Shown here piece after piece: positions 14,881 to 37,942 of a stretch of 64,000 nucleotides of DNA. This DNA is from Scylla paramamosain (Eukaryota; Arthropoda; Malacostraca; Decapoda; Portunidae): positions 35,070,193-35,134,192 of the forward strand of contig NC_087151.1 in assembly GCF_035594125.1 (NCBI RefSeq), in the 5' to 3' direction. The notes beneath the pieces were generated by a model, which had not been told where the DNA came from, searched no databases, and saw nothing but the letters and a program-made list of their open reading frames with translations. Position 1 is the first letter of the stretch. Each line of letters begins with the position of its first letter. The translations under genes were made by a program, and so were the position numbers.

Positions 14881-16742
14881 CATAAGAACATAAGAAATAA
14901 GGGAAGCTGCAAGAAGCGACCAGGCTTACACGTGGCAGTCCCTGTATGAAACACACCTACCTATTTCCATCTGCTATCCCCATCCATAAACTTGTCTAAT
15001 CTTCTCTTAGAGCTCTCTAGTGTCCTAGCACTAACTACATGATTACTGAGTCCGTTCCACTCATCTACCACTCTATTTGAGAACCAATTTTTTCCTATCT
15101 CCTTCCTAAACCTAAATTTTTCAAGCTTGAACCAGTTATTTCTTGTTCTACCCTGGTTGCTGATCCTAAGAATTTTGCTTACATCTCCCTTGTTATAACC
15201 CTTATACCACTTAAAGACTTCTATCAGGTCCCCTCTTAACCTACGTCTCTCTAGAGAATGTAAATTTAACCGCTTCAACCTCGCTTCGTAAGGAATACTC
15301 CTCATCCCCTGTATCCTTTTAGTCATTCTCCTCTGTACTGATTCTAATAGACCTATATCTTTCCTGTAATGTGGGGACCAGAACTGCACAGCGTAGTCTA
15401 GATGAGGTCTGACCAGCGCCAAGTATAACTTTAATATTACTTCCGGCCTTCTACTTTTAACACTCCTAAAAATGAATCCTAGTACCCTATTTGCCTTGTT
15501 TCTGGCTTCTATGCATTGTTTCCCTAGACGGAGTTCAGAGCTAACTATAACTCCTAAATCTTTCTCGTACCCTGTACCTACCAGAGTTTGGTTGTTTAAT
15601 GTGTACCTATTGTGTGGGTTTCCTCTACCTACGCTAAGCACTTTGCATTTATTGATATTAAATTGCATTTGCCATCTATCCGTCCATTCATTCATTCTAT
15701 CTAAGTCTGTCTGCAAGGCGATGGCATCCGCTTCTGACCTAATTAATCTACCTATCTTTGTGTCATCCGCAAATTTACTAACATCGCTACTAATTCCACT
15801 ATCCAAGTCATTGATATATATTAGAAATAATAATGGCCCTAATACTGATCCCTGTGGCACCCCACTAATGACATGACCCCATTCGGATTTCGAGCCGTTT
15901 ATTAGCACTCTCTGTCGCCTGTTACCAAGCCATGACCCTATCCAACCTAACACCTTCCCATCTATCCCGTGCACCCTAACCTTTCTCAGGAGCCTTTGAT
16001 GGGGCACCTTGTCGAATGCTTTACTAAAGTCCAGATATAAGATATCATAACTATCACCATTATCTACTGCCTCGTACACCTTACTGTAAAAACTTAACAA
16101 GTTTGTCAGGCAAGACTTCCCCTTCGTGAAACCATGCTGTGACTGATTTATCAAGTTATGTTTGTCTAAATGTTCCCTAATGTTCCTGGCTATTATTGAC
16201 TCTAACATTTTACCTACAACTGAAGTTAAGCTGACAGGTCTATAATTAGACGCTAAAGTTTTATCCCCTTTCTTAAAGATGGGTACTACATTAGCCTGCC
16301 TCCACATGTCTGGTACCTCACCCGACTCCAGTGATTTCCTAAAGACAGAAACTAACGGCTCACTAATAATCTTTTTACATTCCTTCAGTACTCTGGGATA
16401 TATTTCATCAGGTCCTGGTGACTTGAACTTTTTTAGCCTATCTATCTCCTGCTCCACTATCTCCCTAGTTATGGAAATATCCGTCAGCTTCTCATACTCA
16501 TCTGCTCTAAACACCTGTTCACTATCTGGCATATCCTGCATGTTTTCCTGAGTGAAGACAGTTAAAAAATAATCATTCAGAAGTTTACTAATCTCCTCCC
16601 CAGAACTAACCAGCTCCCCATCTGCTGCCTTTAATGGACCTACAGTATCCTTATTTTTCGTCCTGTATACCTGATAAAATCCCTTGGGGTCCGTCTTCGC
16701 CTGGCTGGCTACCTTTTCCAATAATCCATAATTTAATTCATA
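14881..16742 (-). mobile_element. 5'-truncated CR1-like LINE insertion
   Basis: Insertion of 1862 bp into PLE fragment P2. The uninterrupted target is present in P3 and P4, and a 6-bp duplication (atttta, 14875-14880 and 16743-16748) flanks the insert. On the minus strand the 3' end carries a short repeated TTCTTATG-like tail, as in CR1-type elements, not poly-A. No endonuclease part is present, so it was 5'-truncated at insertion. Confidence 0.88.
14961..16721 (-). CDS. CR1-like LINE reverse transcriptase (partial ORF2)
   Basis: Open frame of 586 codons without stops. It contains reverse transcriptase motifs in order: RPVSLTSVVGKMLE (about residues 161-174), YLDFSKAFDKVPH (about 229-241, motif A Asp), SGVPQGSVLGPLLFLIYIND (about 286-305) and KFADDTKI (about 316-323, catalytic Asp pair). 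A C-terminal region with RRLRGDLIEVFKW follows. The N-terminal endonuclease is missing. The first Met is simply the first in a truncated frame and not a natural start. The intact frame together with an unmutated target duplication indicates a young insertion. It probably has no own promoter. Confidence 0.88.
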   Translation of the reverse strand: MEKVASQAKTDPKGFYQVYRTKNKDTVGPLKAADGELVSSGEEISKLLNDYFLTVFTQENMQDMPDSEQVFRADEYEKLTDISITREIVEQEIDRLKKFKSPGPDEIYPRVLKECKKIISEPLVSVFRKSLESGEVPDMWRQANVVPIFKKGDKTLASNYRPVSLTSVVGKMLESIIARNIREHLDKHNLINQSQHGFTKGKSCLTNLLSFYSKVYEAVDNGDSYDILYLDFSKAFDKVPHQRLLRKVRVHGIDGKVLGWIGSWLGNRRQRVLINGSKSEWGHVISGVPQGSVLGPLLFLIYINDLDSGISSDVSKFADDTKIGRLIRSEADAIALQTDLDRMNEWTDRWQMQFNINKCKVLSVGRGNPHNRYTLNNQTLVGTGYEKDLGVIVSSELRLGKQCIEARNKANRVLGFIFRSVKSRRPEVILKLYLALVRPHLDYAVQFWSPHYRKDIGLLESVQRRMTKRIQGMRSIPYEARLKRLNLHSLERRRLRGDLIEVFKWYKGYNKGDVSKILRISNQGRTRNNWFKLEKFRFRKEIGKNWFSNRVVDEWNGLSNHVVSARTLESSKRRLDKFMDGDSRWK

Positions 16743-17183
16743 ATTTTATGGGGAGTGTGGAAGTGATAGTCTTCAAGAAAATAAAGAAACTAGAGATGTA
16801 CTTCTGATACAACGATATCTTCATGTAAAAAATAAATGAATAAATAAATGAATAAATAAACACGAAGAAAAAGTAAAACAACTAAGAAGCTGCCAGCAAG
16901 AGCCGGCGGAACTAAACTTCACCATCGAACACATCGTCAACAGAGCAATACCGTTCCTGGACATCCTGATAAGACAAGACCAAGAAATATTCGACACCGA
17001 CGTCTATGTGAAATCCACAAAACCTGGCCTTTGCCTGAACAGGAACGCTTCAAGGATTCTACCATCACAGCATATATACGGAGGACACTCACACGCTGTA
17101 GCACATGGAATGAAGTCCATTTGAGAAATAGAACGCTCTTCGCATGTGATATTAATATTAAATAATGGCTTAATGAAATAAAT

Positions 17184-17192
17184 TATTAAAAA

Positions 17193-17271
<79 letters not shown>
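17184..17271. repeat. (TA)n microsatellite at PLE 3' end
   Basis: TA run after PLE fragment P2. Confidence 0.97.
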
Positions 17272-17275
<4 letters not shown>

Positions 17276-18145
17276 CAATCGCATAATGAGAAATATTGTC
17301 CCCTGATGCATGCTTAGGGGAGACACAATGAAGAAAGAAGTCATAGTCCTGAGGGCGTGGAGGAGCACTATATTCAAGACCAATGTAGTTGTAATTTAAA
17401 GGATATTTGGACAATGAAATTTATATTAGAATATCTTAAACAGTTAACGGTGGCTGATTTTCAATCGACTTATTATTTTTAACGGTTTATCACTGTTTTT
17501 CTTCCTTAATCTCTGTAGATTGCATAAGAGATACCCTTATGCAATAATGTAATGTTAAATTTAAGTTTTATGATATTTATTTAGTTTATCATGGAGATAC
17601 ACGACTGTATTTAAATTTCATGATATGGGTAACAGAAATTTGAAAACGTCATTACACGGATAATATTATGAAAAAAAAAAAAATGTTGAGAACGATTGAA
17701 ATAGTCGATAGAACTCTTCAAGATACAACGAGCAGCTTGATAACCTTGATCAAATGTAGATTCAGGTGACGATTATAAGTGGAATGGTATCATCTTTCCA
17801 AGTTATTGTATTGTGTGTTTAGAAGAGGAATAATTGAAAATCACATTTAGAAAATATTTGATTTTTTCTTTTATTGTAATCAATGAAATTTAAGGAGGTT
17901 CACTATCATTTCCGAAAGGAAATGCCTTTCTTGGAAAAGGAAAAACAATTAGCTGTCAGGAAGTCAGTGAATTAATAAAAAAAAAAAAAATGGTAGATTA
18001 CTTGTAAGTATTGAGCTATATAAGTAAAATTAGTGCGGATGAACAAAATTTAAAGAAATGGAAACCATTCATGATTATTGACAAATAGTGATAAAGGTGT
18101 CCTATAACCATATGACTGACTGTCTTGCAGTTCAGATGGGTACAG
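17272..18145. other. 3' flank of Cc2
   Basis: Non-coding. A minus-strand AATAAA at 17870-17875 is the candidate polyadenylation signal, about 271 nt after the stop. Confidence 0.5.
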
Positions 18146-20594
<2,449 letters not shown>

Positions 20595-20631
20595 GTTGGA
20601 GCTAGTGCTGTCTGTGATGTCCTCTTGTTGC

Positions 20632-20639
20632 TTTATATA
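20632..20639 (-). promoter_or_regulatory. TATA box of Cc2
   Basis: TATATAAA, 38 bp upstream of the ATG. Confidence 0.8.
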
Positions 20640-21653
20640 CTGTTGGCTCTCGCGGCCTTCGCCCCACATGAAGTGTGTGATTAAGTGAATATCATTGTAG
20701 ATAAGGACTTTTTCTCTCGTAATCACTCACTGATAAGTGTTACCACCTGAAATTCTTGTCTTGTTGTTAAGGTACCAAGTGTAATGCGAGTGATCTTACT
20801 GATAATATTTATATTAGATGGCATGGATGTGTTAATTTTTTAGTCAATATTTCAGTCAAATTATTTATATCGTTCGTAACAAAATTATGAATATGATTCT
20901 AAGATATTTCTTTTTTTTTCACTTGTAAATTCACTTTATGTTTATGCTGAATTATCTTTATGTGTGTATGTTTGTAAATATGTATTCCTGGTTGAGGTGT
21001 AATCAACAATTTATTATTTTTTTTGTGTGTGTGTTTTACTATGCAGTTCATACTTGTTTTTGATTCATTTCACTGAAGCAAGAATTCTAATGATCCATTG
21101 TTTATATTTTTTATCCATTTTTTTAAATGATAACGTTCATAGTTTTTACGCCCATCGTAAAAAAAAAAAAAAAAAAAAATGTAAGTCTCACTTTCTAGGT
21201 GTGGAATAGTTGGCAGTGATAGAAGTCTGTGACTAGTAGAGACAAGGATAAAGGTAAGAAGACAATTTGCACGCACTTAACCGCGCATGAATGCGATAGC
21301 TGAATAGATGGAGGAAATCAGCGAGTCCTTTTTTGTACTCAAAACAAGCGAATTGAGGATGTTGATCTTCCTGTTCCTATGCACTGGGTTTTTTTCTTTA
21401 AGTGTTGCAAAAGCATTAGTTTTTGAGTCTCTGCATATAGGTTGTTATTTATATTTTGTATCCTTATGGAGGAAAAATAAATTCAGCTTTTAGTTTGAAG
21501 AACAGTCTCATTGAATTAATAAGAAAATAAATAAAAAATAAATAAATAATGTTTCTATAAGAGTGTGGCTTATTAGAATGTTATGCAATTTTTAAGGGGA
21601 ACTATCCAAAACCAGAAATATCTTAAAACTTCTAGTACACATTCAAGAGTCTC
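20640..21653. other. 5' flank of Cc2
   Basis: Non-coding, practically identical to the Cc3 flank at 26690-27703. Contains a poly-A run at about 21159-21179. Confidence 0.5.
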
Positions 21654-23301
<1,648 letters not shown>

Positions 23302-24173
23302 TTACAATCGCATAATGAGAAATATTGTCCCCTGATACATGCTTAGGGGAGACACAATGAAGAAAGAAGTCATAGTCCTGAGGGCGTGGAGGAGCAATAT
23401 ATTCAAGACCAATGTAGTTGTAATTTAAAGGATATTTGGACAATGAAATTTATATTAGAATATCTTAAACAGTTAACGGTGGCTGATTTTCAATCGACTT
23501 ATTATTTTTAACGGTTTATCACTGTTTTTCTTCCTTAATCTCTGTAGATTGCATAAGAGATACCCTTATGCAATAATGTAATGTTAAATTTAAGTTTTAT
23601 GATATTTATTTAGTTTATCATGGAGATACACGACTGTATTTAAATTTCATGATATGGGTAACAGAAATTTGAAAACGTCATTACACGGATAATATTATGA
23701 AAAAAAAAAAAATGTTGAGAACGATTGAAATAGTCGATAGAACTCTTCAAGATACAACGAGCAGCTTGATAACCTTGATCAAATGTAGATTCAGGTGACG
23801 ATTATAAGTGGAATGGTATCATCTTTCCAAGTTATTGTATTGTGTGTTTAGAAGAGGAATAATTGAAAATCACATTTAGAAAATATTTGATTTTTTCTTT
23901 TATTGTAATCAATGAAATTTAAGGAGGTTCACTATCATTTCCGAAAGGAAATGCCTTTCTTGGAAAAGGAAAAACAATTAGCTGTCAGGAAGTCAGTGAA
24001 TTAATAAAAAAAAAAAAATGGTAGATTACTTGTAAGTATTGAGCTATATAAGTAAAATTAGTGCGGATGAACAAAATTTAAAGAAATGGAAACCATTCAT
24101 GATTATTGACAAATAGTGATAAAGGTGTCCTATAACCATATGACTGACTGTCTTGCAGTTCAGATGGGTACAG
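23302..24173. other. 3' flank of Cc3
   Basis: Non-coding, near-identical to the Cc2 3' flank. Candidate polyadenylation signal (minus-strand AATAAA) at 23899-23904. Confidence 0.5.
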
Positions 24174-26644
<2,471 letters not shown>

Positions 26645-26681
26645 GTTGGAGCTAGTGCTGTCTGTGATGTCCTCTTGTTGC

Positions 26682-26689
26682 TTTATATA
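26682..26689 (-). promoter_or_regulatory. TATA box of Cc3
   Basis: TATATAAA, 38 bp upstream of the ATG. Confidence 0.8.
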
Positions 26690-27703
26690 CTGTTGGCTCT
26701 CGCGGCCTTCGCCCCACATGAAGTGTGTGATTAAGTGAATATCATTGTAGATAAGGACTTTTTCTCTCGTAATCACTCACTGATAAGTGTTACCACCTGA
26801 AATTCTTGTCTTGTTGTTAAGGTACCAAGTGTAATGCGAGTGATCTTACTGATAATATTTATATTAGATGGCATGGATGTGTTAATTTTTTAGTCAATAT
26901 TTCAGTCAAATTATTTATATCGTTCGTAACAAAATTATGAATATGATTCTAAGATATTTCTTTTTTTTTCACTTGTAAATTCACTTTATGTTTATGCTGA
27001 ATTATCTTTATGTGTGTATGTTTGTAAATATGTATTCCTGGTTGAGGTGTAATCAACAATTTATTATTTTTTTTGTGTGTGTGTTTTACTATGCAGTTCA
27101 TACTTGTTTTTGATTCATTTCACTGAAGCAAGAATTCTAATGATCCATTGTTTATATTTTTTATCCATTTTTTTAAATGATAACGTTCATAGTTTTTACG
27201 CCCATCGTAAAAAAAAAAAAAAAAAAAAATGTAAGTCTCACTTTCTAGGTGTGGAATAGTTGGCAGTGATAGAAGTCTGTGACTAGTAGAGACAAGGATA
27301 AAGGTAAGAAGACAATTTGCACGCACTTAACCGCGCATGAATGCGATAGCTGAATAGATGGAGGAAATCAGCGAGTCCTTTTTTGTACTCAAAACAAGCG
27401 AATTGAGGATGTTGATCTTCCTGTTCCTATGCACTGGGTTTTTTTCTTTAAGTGTTGCAAAAGCATTAGTTTTTGAGTCTCTGCATATAGGTTGTTATTT
27501 ATATTTTGTATCCTTATGGAGGAAAAATAAATTCAGCTTTTAGTTTGAAGAACAGTCTCATTGAATTAATAAGAAAATAAATAAAAAATAAATAAATAAT
27601 GTTTCTATAAGAGTGTGGCTTATTAGAATGTTATGCAATTTTTAAGGGGAACTATCCAAAACCAGAAATATCTTAAAACTTCTAGTACACATTCAAGAGT
27701 CTC
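26690..27703. other. 5' flank of Cc3
   Basis: Non-coding and matching the Cc2 flank. Poly-A run at about 27209-27229. Confidence 0.5.
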
Positions 27704-29364
<1,661 letters not shown>

Positions 29365-30233
29365 TTACAATCGCATAATGAGAAATATTGTCCCCTGATA
29401 CATGCTTAGGGGAGACACAATGAAGAAAGAAGTCATAGTCCTGAGGGCGTGGAGGAGCAATATATTCAAGACCAATGTAGTTGTAATTTAAAGGATATTT
29501 GGACAATGAAATTTATATTAGAATATCTTAAACAGTTAACGGTGGCTGATTTTCAATCGACTTATTATTTTTAACGGTTTATCACTGTTTTTCTTCCTTA
29601 ATCTCTGTAGATTGCATAAGAGATACCCTTATGCAATAATGTAATGTTAAATTTAAGTTTTATGATATTTATTTAGTTTATCATGGAGATACACGACTGT
29701 ATTTAAATTTCATGATATGGGTAACAGAAATTTGAAAACGTCATTACACGGATAATATTATGAAAAAAAAAATGTTGAGAACGATTGAAATAGTCGATAG
29801 AACTCTTCAAGATACAACGAGCAGCTTGATAACCTTGATCAAATGTAGATTCAGGTGACGATTATAAGTGGAATGGTATCATCTTTCCAAGTTATTGTAT
29901 TGTGTGTTTAGAAGAGGAATAATTGAAAATCACATTTAGAAAATATTTGATTTTTTTCTTTTATTGTAATCAATCAAATTTAAGGAGGTTCACTATCATT
30001 TCCGAAAGGAAATGCCTATCTTGGAAAAGGAAAAACAATTAGCTGTCAGGAAGTCAGTGAATTAATAAAAAAAAAAAAAATGGTAGATTACTTGTAAGTA
30101 TTGAGCTATATAAGTAAAATTAGTGCGGATGAACAAAATTTAAAGAAATGGAAACCATTCATGATTATTGACAAATAGTGATAAATGTGTCCTATAACCA
30201 TATGACTGACTCTTGCAGTTCAGATGGGTACAG
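29365..30233. other. 3' flank of Cc4
   Basis: Non-coding. Candidate polyadenylation signal at 29960-29965 on the minus strand. Confidence 0.5.
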
Positions 30234-32706
<2,473 letters not shown>

Positions 32707-32743
32707 GTTGGAGCTAGTGCTGTCTGTGATGTCCTCTTGTTGC

Positions 32744-32751
32744 TTTATATA
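32744..32751 (-). promoter_or_regulatory. TATA box of Cc4
   Basis: TATATAAA, 38 bp upstream of the ATG. The GC-rich patch just upstream differs from the other copies (cccttggcc in place of ctcgcggcc on the plus strand). Confidence 0.78.
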
Positions 32752-33741
<990 letters not shown>

Positions 33742-34006
33742 TGTTCTCTACGCCAAGGACACAGAGGCAAACACAGACCATTCATGGGATTATTCTTGGT
33801 GCACAGCAATAACCGGGCGAGCGGCCGCAGGTGTGCGAGACGAGAGTCGAGGCGAGACAGACTGCTGCCTCGTGGGTTCCCCCAGCTCCCAGTTGCTTTG
33901 CCTGACCTGACTCTAAGTCTGGCCGGTTCCACACCTGGGAAGCTTAGCATGTTGGGAATCCACGAGGATTAGCTTGGAGTGACTAGCCGGCTGGCCAGAC
34001 ACTACA
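33742..34006 (-). repeat. 3' LTR
   Basis: 265-bp long terminal repeat of the non-autonomous element. It carries minus-strand AATAATCCC where the other LTR has AATAAACCC. Confidence 0.8.
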
Positions 34007-34074
34007 TTACCCCCACCCCATCCACCACGAAACGAGAAACAAAGGGAGAGGCGACCCACGGGACCGAGCGAGGC

Positions 34075-34905
34075 TGCGAGGGCGGTCCTGAGCAGGCGAC
34101 GAGGGCGGTCCTGAGCAGGCGACGAGGGCGGTCCGGAGCATGCGGCGAGGGCGGTCTGGAGCAGGCGGCGAGGGCTATCCGGAGCAGGCGCCGGGGGCTG
34201 TCCGGAGCAGGCGAAGAGGGCTGTCTGGAGCAGGTGACGAGGGCTGTCCGGAGCAGGCGACGAGGGCGGTCCGGAACGGCCGGCGAGGGAGGTCCGGAAC
34301 GGGCTTCGCGGGCGGTCCGGAGCAGGCGGGGAGGGCCGCGGAGATCACCAGTGGGCGGCGTCGGGCGAGACGGGAGGTGGTGCCCGAGCGGCCAGCGTCA
34401 GGGCGATTCGAGAGGTGATGCACCAGCGGGCGGCGTCGGGGCGGGACGGGAGGTGGTGCACGAGCAGGCGGTGGCGGGCCGGGGCAGGAGGTGGTGCATC
34501 AGCGGACAGCGGCGGACCGGGACAGGAGGTGGTGCACGAGCGGACAACGGCGGGAGGTGGTGCATGAGCAGGCGACGTCGGGCGTAAGGTGGTGCACGAT
34601 CGGGCAGCGGTGGGAGGTGGTGACCTAGCGGGCGGCGTCAGGCGGGGCGGGAAGTGGTGCCTGAGCGGACAGCGGCGGGCTGTGGCAGGAGGGTGGTGTC
34701 CGAGCGGGCGGCGTCGGACGGAGTGGGTCGGGAGGGCTGCGGGGACGGGCAGCGAGACGGCGCACCGGCGGCCGTCGGCGGGCATGAGGTGGTGCACCAG
34801 CGGACGGGAGGTGGTGCCCGAACGGGCGGTGTTGGGCGGGGCGGGAGGTGGTGCACGAGAGGGCGGTGGCGGGGCAGGTGGTGCCCAAGCGGGCGGCGTC
34901 GGGAG
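34075..34905. repeat. GC-rich degenerate tandem repeats
   Basis: Two blocks. About 34075-34335 has roughly 20-25 bp units around 'gcgagggcggtccggagcag'. About 34365-34905 has longer units around 'ggaggtggtgcacgagcggg'. All frames stay open by composition (Arg/Gly/Ala-rich), which is not evidence of coding. This is strikingly GC-rich against the AT-rich surroundings. Confidence 0.85.
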
Positions 34906-35241
34906 GGACGGGGCACATCACACCATATCTGCGAGGGAAGTCCGGGATGCGACACCGAAGCCTCTGTAGAGCCGTTGTCCTTCCCGCAGGGCCCGCAGCT
35001 CCTGGTCGCCTTCTTGCGCCGCCGACAGTGCTGCGTAGACCACGGGAGGGTGGGGCGTGTGTCCATTGCCACGCTGCGTGGTAGGGCGCTGTCACCAGAG
35101 CGCGTATCAATACACCATCCCAAACCGCTTCGAGGTGAGGAAAACATGTGGCCACATCAGGCGTGAAGGCGGGAACGTCCCGCATGTCGCATGTGGTCGT
35201 CATCGCGTGTCACGGCGTCACTCCGGGGTCACCAACTGTGG

Positions 35242-35508
35242 TGTTCTCTACGCCAAGGACACAGAGGCAAACACAGACCAGTCATGGGTTTATTGTTGGT
35301 GGAAAGCAATACCCGGGCGAGCGGCCGCAGGTGTGCGAGACGAGAGTCGAGGCGAGACTAACTGCTGCCTCATAGGTTGCCCCAGGCCCCAGGTGCTTGG
35401 CCTGACCTGACTTTGAGTCTGTTCTGTTCCACACCTGGAAAGCTTAGCATGTTGGGAATCCTCGAGAATTAGCGTGCAGTGACTAACCGGCTGGCCAGTC
35501 ACTATACA
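35242..35508 (-). repeat. 5' LTR
   Basis: 267-bp partner of the repeat at 33742. It includes a minus-strand AATAAA within 'CAACAATAAACCCATG', a likely polyadenylation signal of the element. Confidence 0.8.
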
Positions 35509-36077
35509 ATCTTTAAGTGGTACTATCTAAAGCCAGGAATGTCATTAATGTCAGGAATAGCATTATTTTGTTCAGTCTTGACATTTGGTCACGATTATTG
35601 GTCCGTCACGACAGCTTTATGACAGTGTCATGACAGCATCACGATGGACCTAATACCGTCACGACAATGTCGGAGAGCGCTATGACAACGTGATGACTTG
35701 GGGGATTACGAAATTTAACGGTCATTTTTACCATCAGGACAAATTGACGATGGGCAGACAAAGTCACGACAAAATCATGACATAGTGACCACGGTATCAT
35801 GACTGTGACGATAGCATCAGAATTATAATCCCTATGCCAACTGCGGGCAATATAAAAAATCATGGGATGGACCCCAGAGCCCAAAGCGCGAGTACCTGTG
35901 TGAGTCACATTCTGCAGCACTCCCACATCTATGCAATGGATCTCAGTGGTATGTTGCTGACGATCGACAACGTGGGGAAGTTAATGCTACTGGTTGACGT
36001 TAAGTTGCATACCATCCATACCCAAACAATGCTAGTGAAATACAGAACTCACCTCCAAAAAGAAAACTTATGTGAAT
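35509..36077. other. unassigned DNA with clustered GTCACGAC/GTCATGAC motifs
   Basis: 35600-35815 carries many copies of TCACGAC, TCATGAC and GTGACGAT-like words in both orientations. 35965-36077 recurs upstream of the PLE fragments P6 and P7 and so belongs to the repeat unit. No gene recognised. Confidence 0.5.
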
Positions 36078-36359
36078 GTTAGCTTATTTCCATTCTTGTT
36101 CCATATCTTGTAGTTTCCCATGGAGTTCACTGCTCATCGTCCTTAGTTCTTGTATTCTTCTCGTCATAAAGTTTTTTCCTTTCTTCATCGCTTTCTTGTG
36201 GTGGTCTTCCAGATGTTTGTTCTGGGTGCCTGACGCGAGATGATAGCGGAGGCAACTGGACAACTTAATTGTAGTCATGACGACATAGAACTAAGGACGA
36301 TGAGCGGTGAACTCCATGAAATGCTACAGAATACCGAACAAGAATGGAAACAAGCTAAC
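36078..36359. repeat. inverted repeat at the PLE 5' end
   Basis: Arms 36078-36149 and 36288-36359 (72 bp each) are imperfect reverse complements around a 138-bp spacer. The right arm is the start of PLE fragment P5, so the left arm is an inverted partial copy of the element's 5' end. Equivalent structures lie at about 41994-42270 and 48366-48645. Confidence 0.85.
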
Positions 36360-37906
36360 ACCCACAGAACATTTCAAGACACCACCATCAAGAATGTGAT
36401 GGACCAATATCGCAGGAACATCAACGAATGAAACCAGAAAAAAAACGGGTTAACCTTATGGGAGGTCACATAAAACACCAGCGGCTTCGTGAGGATTACA
36501 TAAAGCTAACAGAGAAAGCCCTCACTCACAACCAAGAAGAACTACAAAATTTTAGACTAAAGTGCCAAACCATCTCCAAACCGAAGAGTGCGAAATACTC
36601 ATCGACAACATAGGAAGCTTAGCCAAAAGAGGCCGCGTTGTAAACAAGCCCACTTTCAAGCAAGAAAGAGTTGCACGAGCAACGAAGATGACAGGAAGCT
36701 TCAAAAGCAAGATAATGAATTAAATGTACTTTGAAGCATCCAAACAACTGAAGGATGTTCGCAGCATAACAAAACGAAAAGCAGATAAGGTGGCAGTCTA
36801 CCTCCTCATGAATATTTCCGAGTACATCGACAAGATCAACGACATTCTGAAGGATAACACAAAGATTGCCAAAATAACAAGATATCCGATGGAAGCTCTG
36901 AAAAAAAAAAAAGAATCTTGTCCATCTCTAACACTAAAAGCAACACCATCAAGTATAACAACCTCACGGAAGAGTACAGCACAGGTTTCTGTTACGGCAA
37001 TGTAAAAACGCTCAAGTCGGAAAACAAGCTGAGACCTATTATCTCGCACATGCTCACTCATACTTACAGCATCGGTAAAAGGTTCTGCGCCATTGTGAAC
37101 CCCCATGTACGATCTACCTATAACGTGAATTCACTCACTGATTTCCTATACATCCTAAAAACCATCAATGCAAGAGGAAGCTTTGCATCACTAGACGTCG
37201 AGTCCCTCTTCTCAAACGTCCCAGTTTAGCAAACCTTAATCTACTTAAGTCATCGCGTATATCAGGAGGACAGCACCCGTACTCTGGACGTTACTGAAAA
37301 AAAGCTCCGCACTCTCTTCGAATGCTGCACCAAGAGGCACCCTTCACCTGCCCCAGGGGAAAAAAAGTATAAACAAAATTATTCATGGTTTTCCTAAGGG
37401 GCCTTCATTTAGAGTTCTACTAGTGAACTATTTTATGGGGAGTGTGAAAGTGATAATCTTTAAAAAAATTAAGAAACTAGAGATGTACTTCTGATTCAAG
37501 AGTATCTTCATGAAATAAATAAATGAATAAATGAATAAATAAATAAACACGAAGAAAGAAGTAAAACAACTAAGATGCTGCCAGCAAGAGACGGCGGAAC
37601 TAAACTTCAGCCTCGAACACATCGTCACCAGAGCAATACCGTTCCTGGACATCCTGATAAGACAAGACCAAGAAATATTCGACCCCGATGTCTATGTGAA
37701 ATCCACAAAACCTGGCCTTTGCCTGAACAGGAACAGGAAGTGCTTCCAACGCTTCAAGGATTCTACCATCACAGCATATATACGGAGGACACTCACACAC
37801 TGTAGCACATGGAATGAAGTCCATTTGAGAAATAGAACGCTTTTCGCATATGCTATTAATATTAGATAATGGCTTAATAAAATTAATAAAATAAATATAT
37901 AAAAAA

Positions 37907-37908
<2 letters not shown>
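36288..37908 (+). mobile_element. Penelope-like element RT fragment P5
   Basis: PLE copy with LRPIIS at about 37031-37048 and motif A at about 37184-37225. The open stretches (36724-37005 and 36918-37229) are split at the poly-A run near 36900, and a stop follows motif A at 37227. The C-terminal RT segment (IPFLDILIRQD) is near 37635-37670. It lies 3' of Cc5. Confidence 0.78.

Positions 37909-37940
<32 letters not shown>
37909..37940. repeat. short (TA)n at PLE 3' end
   Basis: Shortest of the TA tracts at this junction (32 bp). Confidence 0.95.

Positions 37941-37942
<2 letters not shown>

Larger units (their letters stand above)
13864..17183 (+). mobile_element. Penelope-like element RT fragment P2, split by a LINE
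   Basis: Same PLE fragment as P1, with ASLDVESLFSNVP motif near 14627-14665. The open stretch starts at 14171. Its frame is shifted in the middle relative to P1, so the LRPIIS region is scrambled. At 14880 it is interrupted by a CR1-like LINE and resumes at 16743, continuing to the IPFLDILIRQD segment near 16950. It runs into (TA)n. It lies 3' of Cc2. Confidence 0.78.
33742..35508 (-). mobile_element. non-autonomous LTR retrotransposon with GC-rich tandem-repeat interior
   Basis: Two direct repeats, 33742-34006 and 35242-35508, begin TGTTCTC and end in CA, and are similar along their length. On the minus strand, 'TTGGTGACCCCGGAGTGACG' lies just inside the right repeat like a tRNA primer-binding site, and a G-rich polypurine tract (GGATGGGGTGGGGG) lies just inside the left repeat. 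This sets orientation: 5' LTR on the right. The 1.2-kb interior has no gag or pol and is very GC-rich, made of degenerate short repeats. It inserted into the 5' flank of Cc4, which explains most of the long Cc4-Cc5 spacing. No clean target duplication was found. A TRIM-like relative of a Gypsy element is the best reading. Confidence 0.78.

Noticed and set aside
33979..35203. Several overlapping long frames in the GC-rich interior of the LTR element
   Set aside because: Open in all frames because of GC-rich repeats lacking stops. The products are low-complexity Arg/Gly/Pro/Ala with no family signature.
35940..35975. CTGACGA word near a PLE 5' end, considered as a hammerhead ribozyme core
   Set aside because: Hammerheads occur in some PLEs, but the matching GAAA and the three helices could not be found here.
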